Part shown: positions 1-5,808 of the stretch, piece after piece
How the letters are laid out: each line of letters opens with the position of its first letter
How positions within the stretch are numbered: position 1 is the first letter of the stretch
NCBI GenBank assembly: GCA_902796095.1
Contig: CADBNP010000138.1
Span: 1-5,831, forward strand
DNA length: 5,831 bases
Direction of reading: 5' to 3'
Origin: an uncultured Aeromonadales bacterium
Lineage (GTDB): Bacteria > Pseudomonadota > Gammaproteobacteria > Enterobacterales > Succinivibrionaceae
Translations under genes and position numbers: made by a program
Notes under the pieces: model-generated
What the model saw: only the letters and a program-made list of their open reading frames with translations
Told to the model about the DNA's origin: nothing
Databases searched by the model: none

Positions 1-41
1 ATTACTTTGTCCATTGTGCAATTTTGCATTTGATACCAAAG

Positions 42-57
42 TATCACTTTGGTGATA
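42..57. promoter_or_regulatory. Putative repressor operator, site 1
   Basis: This is a 16-bp dyad, TATCAC-TTTG-GTGATA, with perfect 6-bp arms. Read on the minus strand it is TATCACCAAAGTGATA, matching site 2 at 14 of 16 positions. It overlaps the -10 and start region of the proposed leftward promoter, a typical place for repression. The arms resemble the phage lambda operator consensus (TATCACCGC...GTGATA, 17 bp), suggesting a helix-turn-helix dimer of Cro/CI or similar type. The regulator is not in the window. Confidence 0.6.
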
Positions 58-82
58 TAAAATCAAAAACTCTTTAGGTAAA
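54..82 (-). promoter_or_regulatory. Possible leftward sigma-70 promoter between the operators
   Basis: Read on the minus strand, TTTACC (77-82) and TATATC (54-59) are separated by exactly 17 bp, each matching four of six consensus bases. The element fits between the two dyads and would start transcription near position 47, towards a gene outside the window. The hexamers alone are weak. The spacing and the flanking operators are what make it plausible. Confidence 0.35.
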
Positions 83-83
83 A

Positions 84-99
84 TATCACCGTAGTGATA
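84..99. promoter_or_regulatory. Putative repressor operator, site 2
   Basis: This is a 16-bp dyad, TATCAC-CGTA-GTGATA, the second copy of the site at 42-57. The two centres (49.5 and 91.5) are 42 bp apart, about four helical turns, so both would lie on the same face of the DNA. It sits just upstream of the -35 hexamer of the proposed leftward promoter. A further half-site, GTGAT, follows at 100-104. Confidence 0.6.
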
Positions 100-341
100 G
101 TGATTAAACAGTAGCTGGCAGCGACGTTTTCATGCGGTTATTACCTTGAGTTTCCTTGAATTTAGTGTGGAAATTTTTTCTGCATGTGCCCCGTTTCTCT
201 GATTCTTCAGATTATGTACCTTATCCTTTGATTTTTCGGATTAGAATCTGAGTCACGGTTATTCCTGTTTTGTATGACGGTTACTTCAGATTTTTTTTTG
301 AACAATAAATTTTTACGCAAAAAACAGATAGTTGTTCAGTA

Positions 342-350
342 TGTTATAAT
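342..350 (+). promoter_or_regulatory. Extended -10 promoter candidate for nifUS
   Basis: TGT-TATAAT is a perfect extended -10 element. There is no good -35 at the usual distance, as expected for promoters that rely on the TGn extension. Transcription would begin near 357 and leave a leader of about 43 nt before the nifU ATG. An ATAGTTG string at 328-334 just upstream recalls half of an IscR type 1 site, but the second half is not recognisable, so Fe-S feedback control cannot be claimed from the sequence. Confidence 0.5.
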
Positions 351-399
351 TACCGGCAAATTAATGTATAAAACATACAGTTTTGCTTACGGAGTTTCT

Positions 400-1455
400 A
401 TGTGGGATTATTCAGATAAGGTGAAGGATCATTTTTTTAATCCTCGCAATGCCAAGGAGTTGAAAGATGCCAATGCCACAGGTGATGTCGGCTCTATCAC
501 TTGCGGCGATGCTCTGCGGTTGCAGCTCAGAGTAAATCCTGAGACAGAAGTTATAGAGGATGCGGGATTTCAGACTTTTGGATGCGGCAGTGCCATTGCA
601 TCGTCTTCAGCTCTGACCGAAATGATAATCGGCAAGACTCTGGATGAGGCGGCAAAGATTACAAACAAGGAGATAGCTGATTATCTGGATGGTCTTCCTC
701 CTGAAAAAATGCACTGTTCCGTAATGGGAAGGGAAGCTCTTGATGCTGCTATTGCCAATTACCGCGGAATCAAGCCGGAGGAGAGTCATATTGAGTCTCC
801 GCTGATTTGCAAGTGCTTCGGTATTGATGAGGCTAAAATAGTAAAGGAAATTACTGAAAACAGTCTCACAACTGTTCAGGATGTTATCAACTACACCAAG
901 GCCGGCGGTGCCTGTGGCTCCTGCCATGAAAAAATAGAAAAGATCCTTGAGGGAGTGAAAAAGGGCGAGTATGTCGGCAAGTATGTTACTACCGACATGG
1001 AGGCTGTAAGAAAGGCGGCAGATAAGAATTCATGCACTCATGATCATGAAGAGGAAATGAAGGCTGCAGTCCAGGACAGTGCTGCAGATAAGTCCCAGCC
1101 GTTTTTTATGAAACCTGAATTCAGGGACAAGCCTTCAAAGGATCAGCAGGGCAGTGAAGATTCCGGTGAACTGGCACCGAATCCGTCCCATCTGCTCTGG
1201 GTTCCTATAATGAAGATTATTGAGGAAATCAGACCTGGTCTTCAGGGTGACGGCGGTGATATCGAGCTGGTTCATGTTGATTACACCAGAATTGATATCC
1301 GTCTTACAGGTCAGTGCCAGGGCTGCATGATGGAGGATATGACTATTTCTTTCATAGCAGATCTTATCGAGGAGAGAATTGGTCTTAAGGCTGTGATCAG
1401 AAATCTGAATAATCCGGCCTTTCTGGATGATGATCTCAGGGGGAAATTAGAATGA
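400..1455 (+). CDS. nifU: NifU Fe-S cluster scaffold protein
   Basis: This 351-residue protein is a modular cytoplasmic scaffold on which Fe-S clusters are built with sulfur from NifS and passed to apoproteins. Three domains are visible. An IscU-like domain (about 1-125) has C35, C62 and C106 plus D37 in the CGDALR motif. A BFD-like [2Fe-2S] domain (about 135-180) has C137, C139, C172 and C175. A C-terminal Nfu domain (about 265-345) has the CQGC pair C306/C309. The first seven cysteines have the same numbers as in Azotobacter vinelandii NifU, which I recall as 312 residues. The extra length lies mainly in the linker (about 195-262), which is charged and holds an additional C212-T-H-D-H cluster. 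The ATG at 400 is chosen because GGAG (391-394) precedes it and family similarity begins exactly at MWDYSDKVKDHF. The stop overlaps the nifS start, so the two genes are co-translated. With no nitrogenase genes seen, a general housekeeping role is inferred. Confidence 0.97.
   Translation: MWDYSDKVKDHFFNPRNAKELKDANATGDVGSITCGDALRLQLRVNPETEVIEDAGFQTFGCGSAIASSSALTEMIIGKTLDEAAKITNKEIADYLDGLPPEKMHCSVMGREALDAAIANYRGIKPEESHIESPLICKCFGIDEAKIVKEITENSLTTVQDVINYTKAGGACGSCHEKIEKILEGVKKGEYVGKYVTTDMEAVRKAADKNSCTHDHEEEMKAAVQDSAADKSQPFFMKPEFRDKPSKDQQGSEDSGELAPNPSHLLWVPIMKIIEEIRPGLQGDGGDIELVHVDYTRIDIRLTGQCQGCMMEDMTISFIADLIEERIGLKAVIRNLNNPAFLDDDLRGKLE
1438..1444 (+). promoter_or_regulatory. Ribosome binding site of nifS, inside nifU
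   Basis: AGGGGGA lies within the last codons of nifU, 7 nt before the nifS ATG. Together with the ATGA overlap it fixes the nifS start at 1452 and implies translational coupling. Confidence 0.8.
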
Positions 1456-2663
1456 AAGTTTATCTGGATAACAATGCCACTACAAAAATAGCTCCTGAGG
1501 CACTGGATGAGATGATGCCTTTTCTTACTGAGAATTACGGCAATCCTTCATCCATGCATGATTTCGGTGTTCCGGTCAGCGAGGCTCTTGCCGTAGCGAG
1601 GAGCAGGGTTGCACAGCTTATCGGTGCTCAGAAGGATTCCGAGGTTATTTTCACCTCCTGTGCCACGGAGTCTGATAATACTGCACTTTATTCAGCTCTG
1701 CAGGCTTTTCCGGATCGAAAGGAAATCATTACTTCTGTAGTGGAGCATCCCGCCATTCTTCAGCCGTGTGCTTTCCTTGAGGAGCACGGATATACGGTTC
1801 ACCGTGTTCCGGTAAATTCAAAAGGTCAGCTTGATATGGAATTCTACCGTTCAAAGCTTTCCGACAGGGTGGCTCTTGTTTCCATAATGTGGGCGAATAA
1901 TGAAACCGGTACTGTTTTCCCTGTGGAGGAGCTGGCAAGACTGGCCCATGAGAAGGGAATTCTGTTCCATACTGATGCCGTGCAGGCTCTTGGCAAACTT
2001 CCTATTGATGTGAAGAACACCGATATTGATATGCTGTCCTTTTCCGGTCACAAGATCCATGCTCCGAAGGGTGTTGGCGTTCTTTACGTAAGATTCGGTA
2101 CCAAATTCAGGAACTTCATGCGCGGCGGTCATCAGGAAAAAGGTCGCAGAGCAGGAACAGAGAATACAGCGTCGATTGTAGCCTTAGGCAAGGCATGCGA
2201 GCTTGCCCGTCTGCATCTCGATCATGTAATGTCTGAAACAGCACGTCTCAGAGACAGACTTGAGCAGGGGATCCTGTCCAGGGTGACTCATGCTTTTGTA
2301 ACAGGTGATCCCGAGAACCGTACCCCAAATACCTGCAATATCGCTTTTGAATACGTTGAGGGTGAGGGTATCCTTCTTAAATTAAATCATGCAGGGATCG
2401 CGGCATCCTCCGGAAGTGCGTGCACATCAGGATCTCTTGAGCCTTCTCATGTAATGATGTCCATGAAGGTACCGTTTACCGCAGCACACGGTACAATAAG
2501 ATTTTCTCTCTCCAGATATACAACCGAGGAGGAAATTGATTATGTCATTGAAAAGGTTCCTCAGATTATAGCTGAATTGAGATCTATCAGTCCTTACTGG
2601 AAGCATGTGGCAGAAGGAGCTGCGCCGTTTAATCCTGATTTCAGGGGGACGCTGGGGGAATAA
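1452..2663 (+). CDS. nifS: NifS cysteine desulfurase
   Basis: This 403-residue PLP-dependent class V aminotransferase-fold enzyme converts L-cysteine to alanine and leaves a persulfide on its active-site cysteine, which feeds cluster assembly on NifU in the cytoplasm. The start MKVYLDNNATT is typical. H99 (VVEHP) should stack on the PLP ring, and D175 and Q178 (HTDAVQ) should contact the cofactor. K201 in SGHK is the Schiff-base lysine, and C324 in SSGSACTSGSLEPSH is the persulfide cysteine on the short loop of group I desulfurases. The RRAGTEN and RFSLSRYTTEEEID motifs are intact. Length and sequence are close to Azotobacter NifS (K202, C325 there), and NifS is a better name than IscS because of the match along the whole length and the NifU partner. 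The gene overlaps nifU by 4 nt and is followed at once by a terminator, so the operon is just nifU-nifS. The scaffold is fused in NifU, and no iscA, hscBA or fdx genes follow. Confidence 0.97.
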   Translation: MKVYLDNNATTKIAPEALDEMMPFLTENYGNPSSMHDFGVPVSEALAVARSRVAQLIGAQKDSEVIFTSCATESDNTALYSALQAFPDRKEIITSVVEHPAILQPCAFLEEHGYTVHRVPVNSKGQLDMEFYRSKLSDRVALVSIMWANNETGTVFPVEELARLAHEKGILFHTDAVQALGKLPIDVKNTDIDMLSFSGHKIHAPKGVGVLYVRFGTKFRNFMRGGHQEKGRRAGTENTASIVALGKACELARLHLDHVMSETARLRDRLEQGILSRVTHAFVTGDPENRTPNTCNIAFEYVEGEGILLKLNHAGIAASSGSACTSGSLEPSHVMMSMKVPFTAAHGTIRFSLSRYTTEEEIDYVIEKVPQIIAELRSISPYWKHVAEGAAPFNPDFRGTLGE

Positions 2664-2690
2664 ATTCTCTTTCTGCCATTACTTATAAGG

Positions 2691-2720
2691 AAAGGGATCC
2701 GTCTGTTGCGGATCCCTTTT
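2691..2720 (+). terminator. Rho-independent terminator of nifUS
   Basis: A perfect 11-bp stem (2691-2701 with 2709-2719, AAAGGGATCCG against CGGATCCCTTT) closes a 7-nt loop and runs into TTTTGAATTT. It begins 27 bp after the nifS stop. The T tract is short and interrupted by one G, but the stem is strong. Confidence 0.85.
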
Positions 2721-2726
2721 GAATTT

Positions 2727-2747
2727 CATACTGATGATTTCAGTATG
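2727..2747. repeat. Second hairpin after nifS
   Basis: CATACTGA-TGATT-TCAGTATG is a perfect 8-bp stem with a 5-nt loop, only 7 bp after the terminator. Downstream is CTGCCCTTTGTTTTATT, T-rich but offset. It may be a back-up terminator or a 3' end stabiliser, and the inverted repeat could act on either strand. Confidence 0.6.
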
Positions 2748-2910
2748 CTGCCCTTTGTTTTATTCATCGTTTTACCAGACTGCATATGCATTGTGTTACT
2801 GAGCTATTGAGAGCAGAGTTTCGCTGGAATCTGTTCATGATCATGAATATCAGTCGGGTGACTGATCACAGAGATTTGATACTCTCAGTGTTAAAGCAGG
2901 GGACTTTACA
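2748..2910. other. Structured intergenic stretch of unknown role
   Basis: No gene is seen here. The stretch holds several exact dyads: TGCATATGCA (2781-2790), a 14-bp palindrome TTCATGATCATGAA (2834-2847), and, one base later, a 7-bp stem ATCAGTC-GGGT-GACTGAT (2849-2866). ACTGAG near 2798 could also pair with CTCAGT near 2884, enclosing the last two. This could be a structured leader for the ORF at 2911, a small RNA, or protein binding sites. No strong sigma-70 promoter is visible. Confidence 0.4.
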
Positions 2911-3102
2911 GTGAGTTCTGGCATCATGGGGGAAAGCAGATACGCAGAATTGAAAAAGCGGAAATTCCGTTCTGAATCTCCGCTGATTTACGGAACTGCT
3001 CTTAATGCCTACTGGTCAAAAGCATCGGCCGGCACGGAGCATGATCTGAATAATTATAGTGTACGTCCGGACTGTTTTCCGGAATCTACAGTCTTACAGT
3101 GA
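2911..3102 (+). CDS. Small hypothetical protein, doubtful
   Basis: This ORF would encode a 63-residue protein that I do not recognise. In favour of translation, it begins with GTG and has AGGGGA (2898-2903) 7 nt upstream, the best-placed ribosome binding site in this intergenic region. The product is polar and rather basic in its first half (ELKKRKFR at residues 13-20), with one cysteine near the end and no signal peptide or membrane segment. An ATG at 2926 is an alternative start but lacks a well-placed Shine-Dalgarno sequence. Its last 9 bases overlap the suhB stop end in convergent orientation. Against it are the absence of a clear promoter and of any known family. It may be a real small protein, a gene remnant or chance. 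Confidence 0.3.
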   Translation: MSSGIMGESRYAELKKRKFRSESPLIYGTALNAYWSKASAGTEHDLNNYSVRPDCFPESTVLQ

Positions 3103-3954
3103 TTTAGCATCTTCCCTGGCCAGTGATACCATCTGTCTTACAACCTTTGCGCCTCCGCAGATGATATTGCCTGATTCAAAGTAGTTATTGTCACCTTCAA
3201 AATCGGTCACAATTCCTCCGGCCTCTCTCACCATCAGCTCTCCGGCTACAATGTCCCATGGCTTGAGTCCAAGTTCGAAATAACCGTCCAGTCTGCCTGC
3301 TGCCACATATGCCAGATCAAGGGATGCGGTACCGGCTCTTCTTATGTCTGCACACTCATTAAAAATTCTCATGAGGATTCTGGTATAGGAGGTTACAAGT
3401 TCACGCTTGCGGTGAGGAAAGGCGGTGGCAAGAACTGTTCCGTCCAGGGATGAGTTCTCGGCGACTCTGAGACGGCGGCTGTTGAGCTCGCAACCCTGAC
3501 CGCGAAGTGCCTTGAAAAGTTCATCACGGACAGGATCATAAATAACGCCAAGCTCAGTTCTGCCGTTGATCTGGAGTGCTATTGATACAGCGATATGAGG
3601 GATACCTTTTACGAAATTTGTAGTGCCGTCAATAGGATCAACGATCCATACATGCTCTCCGTTTGATCTCGGAGCATTATGTCTTTTATTCTGTTTTCTT
3701 TCGCTTTCCAGTGCATCATCAGTGTTCCGTACAGACTGCTGGTTGCCGCCTTCTTCACCAAGAAACTTGTGTTCGGGATATTTGCTCAGGATAAAGTCTC
3801 TGATAGCCTGCTCACACTCACGATCTACATTTGTTACAAGATCGTTCTTCTGTTTTTCTTCTACTGTCAGATTGTTCTGCTCAAAGTTTCTTAAAATGAT
3901 TTTTCCTGCAAGTTGGGCAGCTCTTACTGCCGTGTTAAGCATACCGTTATTCAT
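3094..3954 (-). CDS. suhB: SuhB, inositol-1-monophosphatase family protein
   Basis: This 286-residue protein belongs to the Mg2+-dependent, lithium-sensitive inositol monophosphatase family. In E. coli, SuhB hydrolyses inositol phosphates in vitro, but its main known role is in the NusA-containing ribosomal RNA antitermination complex. Catalytic residues are present: E67 in GEE, D106 and D109 in DPIDGTTNF, and D234 in the C-terminal WDIVAGELMVREAGG motif. Other segments follow E. coli SuhB closely (MLN.AVRAA at the start, then KNDLVTNVD, FNECADIRR and SLDLAYVAAGR). The odd part is residues about 72-98, a charged insertion between the E67 and D106 motifs that makes this gap about 22 residues longer than in E. 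coli. The start at 3954 is supported by alignment with the E. coli N-terminus (MHPMLN against MNNGMLN), but its Shine-Dalgarno is poor: GGTGG only 3 nt away. M5 is a less likely alternative. The gene is convergent with nifUS and separate from the upstream symporter gene. Confidence 0.95.
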   Translation of the reverse strand: MNNGMLNTAVRAAQLAGKIILRNFEQNNLTVEEKQKNDLVTNVDRECEQAIRDFILSKYPEHKFLGEEGGNQQSVRNTDDALESERKQNKRHNAPRSNGEHVWIVDPIDGTTNFVKGIPHIAVSIALQINGRTELGVIYDPVRDELFKALRGQGCELNSRRLRVAENSSLDGTVLATAFPHRKRELVTSYTRILMRIFNECADIRRAGTASLDLAYVAAGRLDGYFELGLKPWDIVAGELMVREAGGIVTDFEGDNNYFESGNIICGGAKVVRQMVSLAREDAKSL

Positions 3955-4095
3955 GATCCACCGTATTGTTAAAGAAAACAGGGTCGTTCATTTCTGATCT
4001 GACCCGGATAAGTAAACAGCATCTGAGAGCAGTAAAACTGAAAGTTGTCCTGATCACAGTTGCCTTAAAATCAGCTGATGCACGATTCACCCGGC

Positions 4096-4124
4096 ATTGT
4101 AGCACATTTTTGTGATTATCTTAA
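4096..4124 (-). promoter_or_regulatory. Probable suhB promoter
   Basis: On the minus strand, TTAAGA (4119-4124) and TACAAT (4096-4101) are 17 bp apart, and the -10 is preceded by TGC, giving an extended -10. The -35 matches four and the -10 five of six consensus bases. The start would be near 4089, leaving about 135 nt of leader before the suhB ATG. Confidence 0.5.
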
Positions 4125-4126
4125 CA
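4111..4126. promoter_or_regulatory. CRP-like site over the suhB -35 region
   Basis: TGTGA-TTATCT-TAACA matches the CRP core TGTGA-N6-TCACA at 9 of 10 positions and has T/A-rich flanks. Its centre is about 29-30 bp upstream of the predicted suhB start and covers the -35 hexamer. From there a bound CRP-type protein would more likely block than activate. One such match can arise by chance in AT-rich DNA. Confidence 0.25.
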
Positions 4127-4325
4127 ATTTGCTGCTGTATCGTTATTTACCTGTTTCACACGGCCGAGGGCGGATCAGACTGCAAAAGTGTTAATTTTGA
4201 AACATGAATGGTTTCAACAGGATAATCTTTGGTCTGCAGTGATACTGAAGAGGATCCTGTTTTCATGTGGGAACTCCTTATTTGCCGGAGTTAACAGTTA
4301 CATCCGAACCAGCGCCATAACCTGT

Positions 4326-5798
4326 TTATTCGTGATTATTAGTTCTGTGCTTTCCATGACACAGAGAATTCATGATTTGCAGTCTCAGAAAATGTATTTT
4401 TCCAAGAAGTTTCAACATTGCCCGGTTGATTTTCCTGCTTGCAGTCATTCCTGCTATGACTACTGTGCTGCTGGCGATAAAGGCTACAAACAGAGGAGGA
4501 ATGCTGATGTTGAGAACAGTCTGTGCCAGGATGGCTGACAGAGTGCTGACCAGCATGGCAGGTATGGCCCAGACGGCAGCCATTCTGTTAAAGCCGAGAA
4601 TGGCCATGATTAACGGTATGAAAATACTTCCTCTGAGACTCATTGAGAGAAAATTCCACATCAGCACCTGGGAGTGGAGCTGGCAGAAAGCAAAGAGAAT
4701 TACTGCAGCCGATATGACTATAATCAGGATTTTGTTGGCTTTCAGAACCTGTTCATCTTTATCCAGTGCCAGGAGGGGGGCCACTATGTCTCTTGAAAGC
4801 ATGGTGCTGATCCCGAAGGTAAGGCCGGAAACAGAACTGATAAGAGACATAATCAGAGCTCCCAGAGTTATTCCGGCCAGAACAGGATGAAGGTAGGTAA
4901 TGGCAAAAATTGGCAGAGCCAGGATTGGGTTTATCTCCGGGTGCATGGCGTGCATATACATGGCTGCCATGGCACACGGAATTCCCACCGGCATACTTAC
5001 TGCGGCGGCGAAAAATATACCGATTCTTGCTGTTTTTACATCCTTTGCTGAAAAGAGGGCCTGGACATATGTTTGGGAGCATGTTATGCCGACCATCAGT
5101 GAAAACACGTTTTCAAGACAGTGAGCCATGCCGCAGCCGGTCAGATCAAACCAGAAGCTTTCCGGAAAATACACACCCGGATCCTCTATGGATGCAAGTC
5201 TGCCTCCGGCGACGAAGGTTATGACAAGAAGCATTGACCAGATGAAAAATGTTTTAACAAGTCCTGATACCGCGGTTCCCTTCATTCCGCCGAAGTATAT
5301 GTACACGGCGATAAGGATCATCAGAATTAATCCTGATACATATACAGAGATGTCCAGTATTGCGGAAAGGATCCAGATGGCTGGCAGAACTGAAGCAAGG
5401 CATGAGAAAAATATTCCCGTCGATGCAATAATGCTGGCCACCGGGCCGGACTGTCTCCCGTAGCTGCTGATCAAAACCTGGGAAACTGTTTCATATCCGC
5501 TTTCTCTTAAAGGTCTGGCGAAGCAGACTGCAAGAAAAACAAGACCGATGCCGAGTCCCAGTGTGAACCACAGGGCGGATAAACCCATGGTAAAGGCCAG
5601 CTGCGAAGTTCCGATGGTGGAGCCTCCTCCTATGCTGGCACCGGCAATTGCACCGGCCACCATCGGTGCCGAGGCGGATCTGCCGTTTAAACTGAAGCCT
5701 GCCGATGTTCTGATCTTCCTTGATGACAGTATGCCGCTGCCTATGATTATAAGCATGGTTAAAAGTATCAGAGCAATCTGTAATCCGGTCAGTTCCAT
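4326..5798 (-). CDS. Sodium:solute symporter family transporter
   Basis: This 490-residue inner-membrane protein belongs to the solute:sodium symporter family (SSS, TC 2.A.21, LeuT fold), which couples Na+ entry to solute uptake. About 13 hydrophobic segments are visible, the first at residues 5-23. Family signs are the glycine-rich TM stretch GAIAGASIGGGSTIGTSQLAF (about 49-69), the SSS signature region with FGGMKGTAVSGLVKT (169-183), and MSLISSVSGLTFGISTMLSRDIV (317-339), where S321/S322 align with the Na2-site Ser/Thr pair of PutP. Length is normal for the family. The hydrophilic, basic tail (about 454-490) ends HGKHRTNNHE. The start at 5798 is preferred over an in-frame ATG at 5810 because GGGAGA sits 4 nt before the former and no Shine-Dalgarno precedes the latter. 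The substrate cannot be read from the sequence, and the protein does not look like a plain PutP or PanF. The promoter is beyond or at the window edge. Confidence 0.93.
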   Translation of the reverse strand: MELTGLQIALILLTMLIIIGSGILSSRKIRTSAGFSLNGRSASAPMVAGAIAGASIGGGSTIGTSQLAFTMGLSALWFTLGLGIGLVFLAVCFARPLRESGYETVSQVLISSYGRQSGPVASIIASTGIFFSCLASVLPAIWILSAILDISVYVSGLILMILIAVYIYFGGMKGTAVSGLVKTFFIWSMLLVITFVAGGRLASIEDPGVYFPESFWFDLTGCGMAHCLENVFSLMVGITCSQTYVQALFSAKDVKTARIGIFFAAAVSMPVGIPCAMAAMYMHAMHPEINPILALPIFAITYLHPVLAGITLGALIMSLISSVSGLTFGISTMLSRDIVAPLLALDKDEQVLKANKILIIVISAAVILFAFCQLHSQVLMWNFLSMSLRGSIFIPLIMAILGFNRMAAVWAIPAMLVSTLSAILAQTVLNISIPPLFVAFIASSTVVIAGMTASRKINRAMLKLLGKIHFLRLQIMNSLCHGKHRTNNHE

Positions 5799-5802
5799 GG
5801 TA

Positions 5803-5808
5803 TCTCCC
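5803..5808 (-). promoter_or_regulatory. Ribosome binding site deciding the symporter start
   Basis: GGGAGA on the minus strand lies 4 nt before the ATG at 5798 and within the first codons of the alternative longer start at 5810. This supports the shorter protein. Confidence 0.6.

Larger units (their letters stand above)
1..399. other. Non-coding region upstream of nifU
   Basis: This AT-rich stretch carries no convincing gene. Its left 100 bases hold the paired dyads and the possible leftward promoter listed separately, so it probably includes the control region of a gene lying beyond the left edge. The right end holds the nifU promoter candidate. In between are minor repeats: CGGTTA at 135, 256 and 278, the last two as ACGGTTA 22 bp apart, and a T run at 291-299 with no strong stem before it. 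A frame open from 274 runs into nifU, but its translation is low-complexity and does not match the NifU family, so it is treated as untranslated leader. Confidence 0.7.
3955..4325. other. Intergenic region between the symporter gene and suhB
   Basis: No gene is supported in these 371 bp. The half next to suhB holds its likely promoter, a CRP-like sequence and a leader of about 135 nt containing the 10-bp palindrome ATCAGCTGAT (4070-4079) and a possible 5-bp GGGTC/GACCC stem (about 3981-4005). The half next to the symporter has a 7-bp hairpin TTGAAAC-N7-GTTTCAA (4197-4217) and an 8-bp inverted repeat AACAGGAT/ATCCTGTT (4216-4223, 4254-4261). Neither is followed by a T tract on the minus strand, so no clear terminator for the symporter gene is seen. 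Confidence 0.6.

Noticed and set aside
291..299. T-tract terminator of an upstream gene
   Set aside because: The nine T residues are not preceded by a stem of useful stability; the nearest GTCA/TGAC pair is only 4 bp with a long loop.
328..352. IscR type 1 binding site before nifU
   Set aside because: Only the ATAGTTG half agrees with the consensus. The expected second half is not present.
274..399. In-frame N-terminal extension of nifU by 42 codons
   Set aside because: The family starts at MWDYSDKV, the ATG at 400 has its own GGAG, and the extension has AT-driven composition and covers the promoter candidate.
3066..3083. Terminator of suhB (TCCGGA-N6-TCCGGA)
   Set aside because: The stem is only 6 bp and the sequence after it on the minus strand has no T run.
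3623..3997. Plus-strand open frame opposite suhB with a hydrophobic product
   Set aside because: It is antisense to the conserved catalytic motifs of SuhB, has no ribosome binding site, and its composition mirrors the opposite strand.
4197..4261. Terminator of the symporter gene
   Set aside because: The hairpin at 4197-4217 and the inverted repeat 4216-4261 are AT-rich or widely spaced, and no T tract follows on the minus strand.
4372..4890. Long plus-strand open frame opposite the symporter gene
   Set aside because: It lies antisense to a gene with clear transmembrane and family motifs. Its arginine- and methionine-rich translation is typical of a shadow frame.
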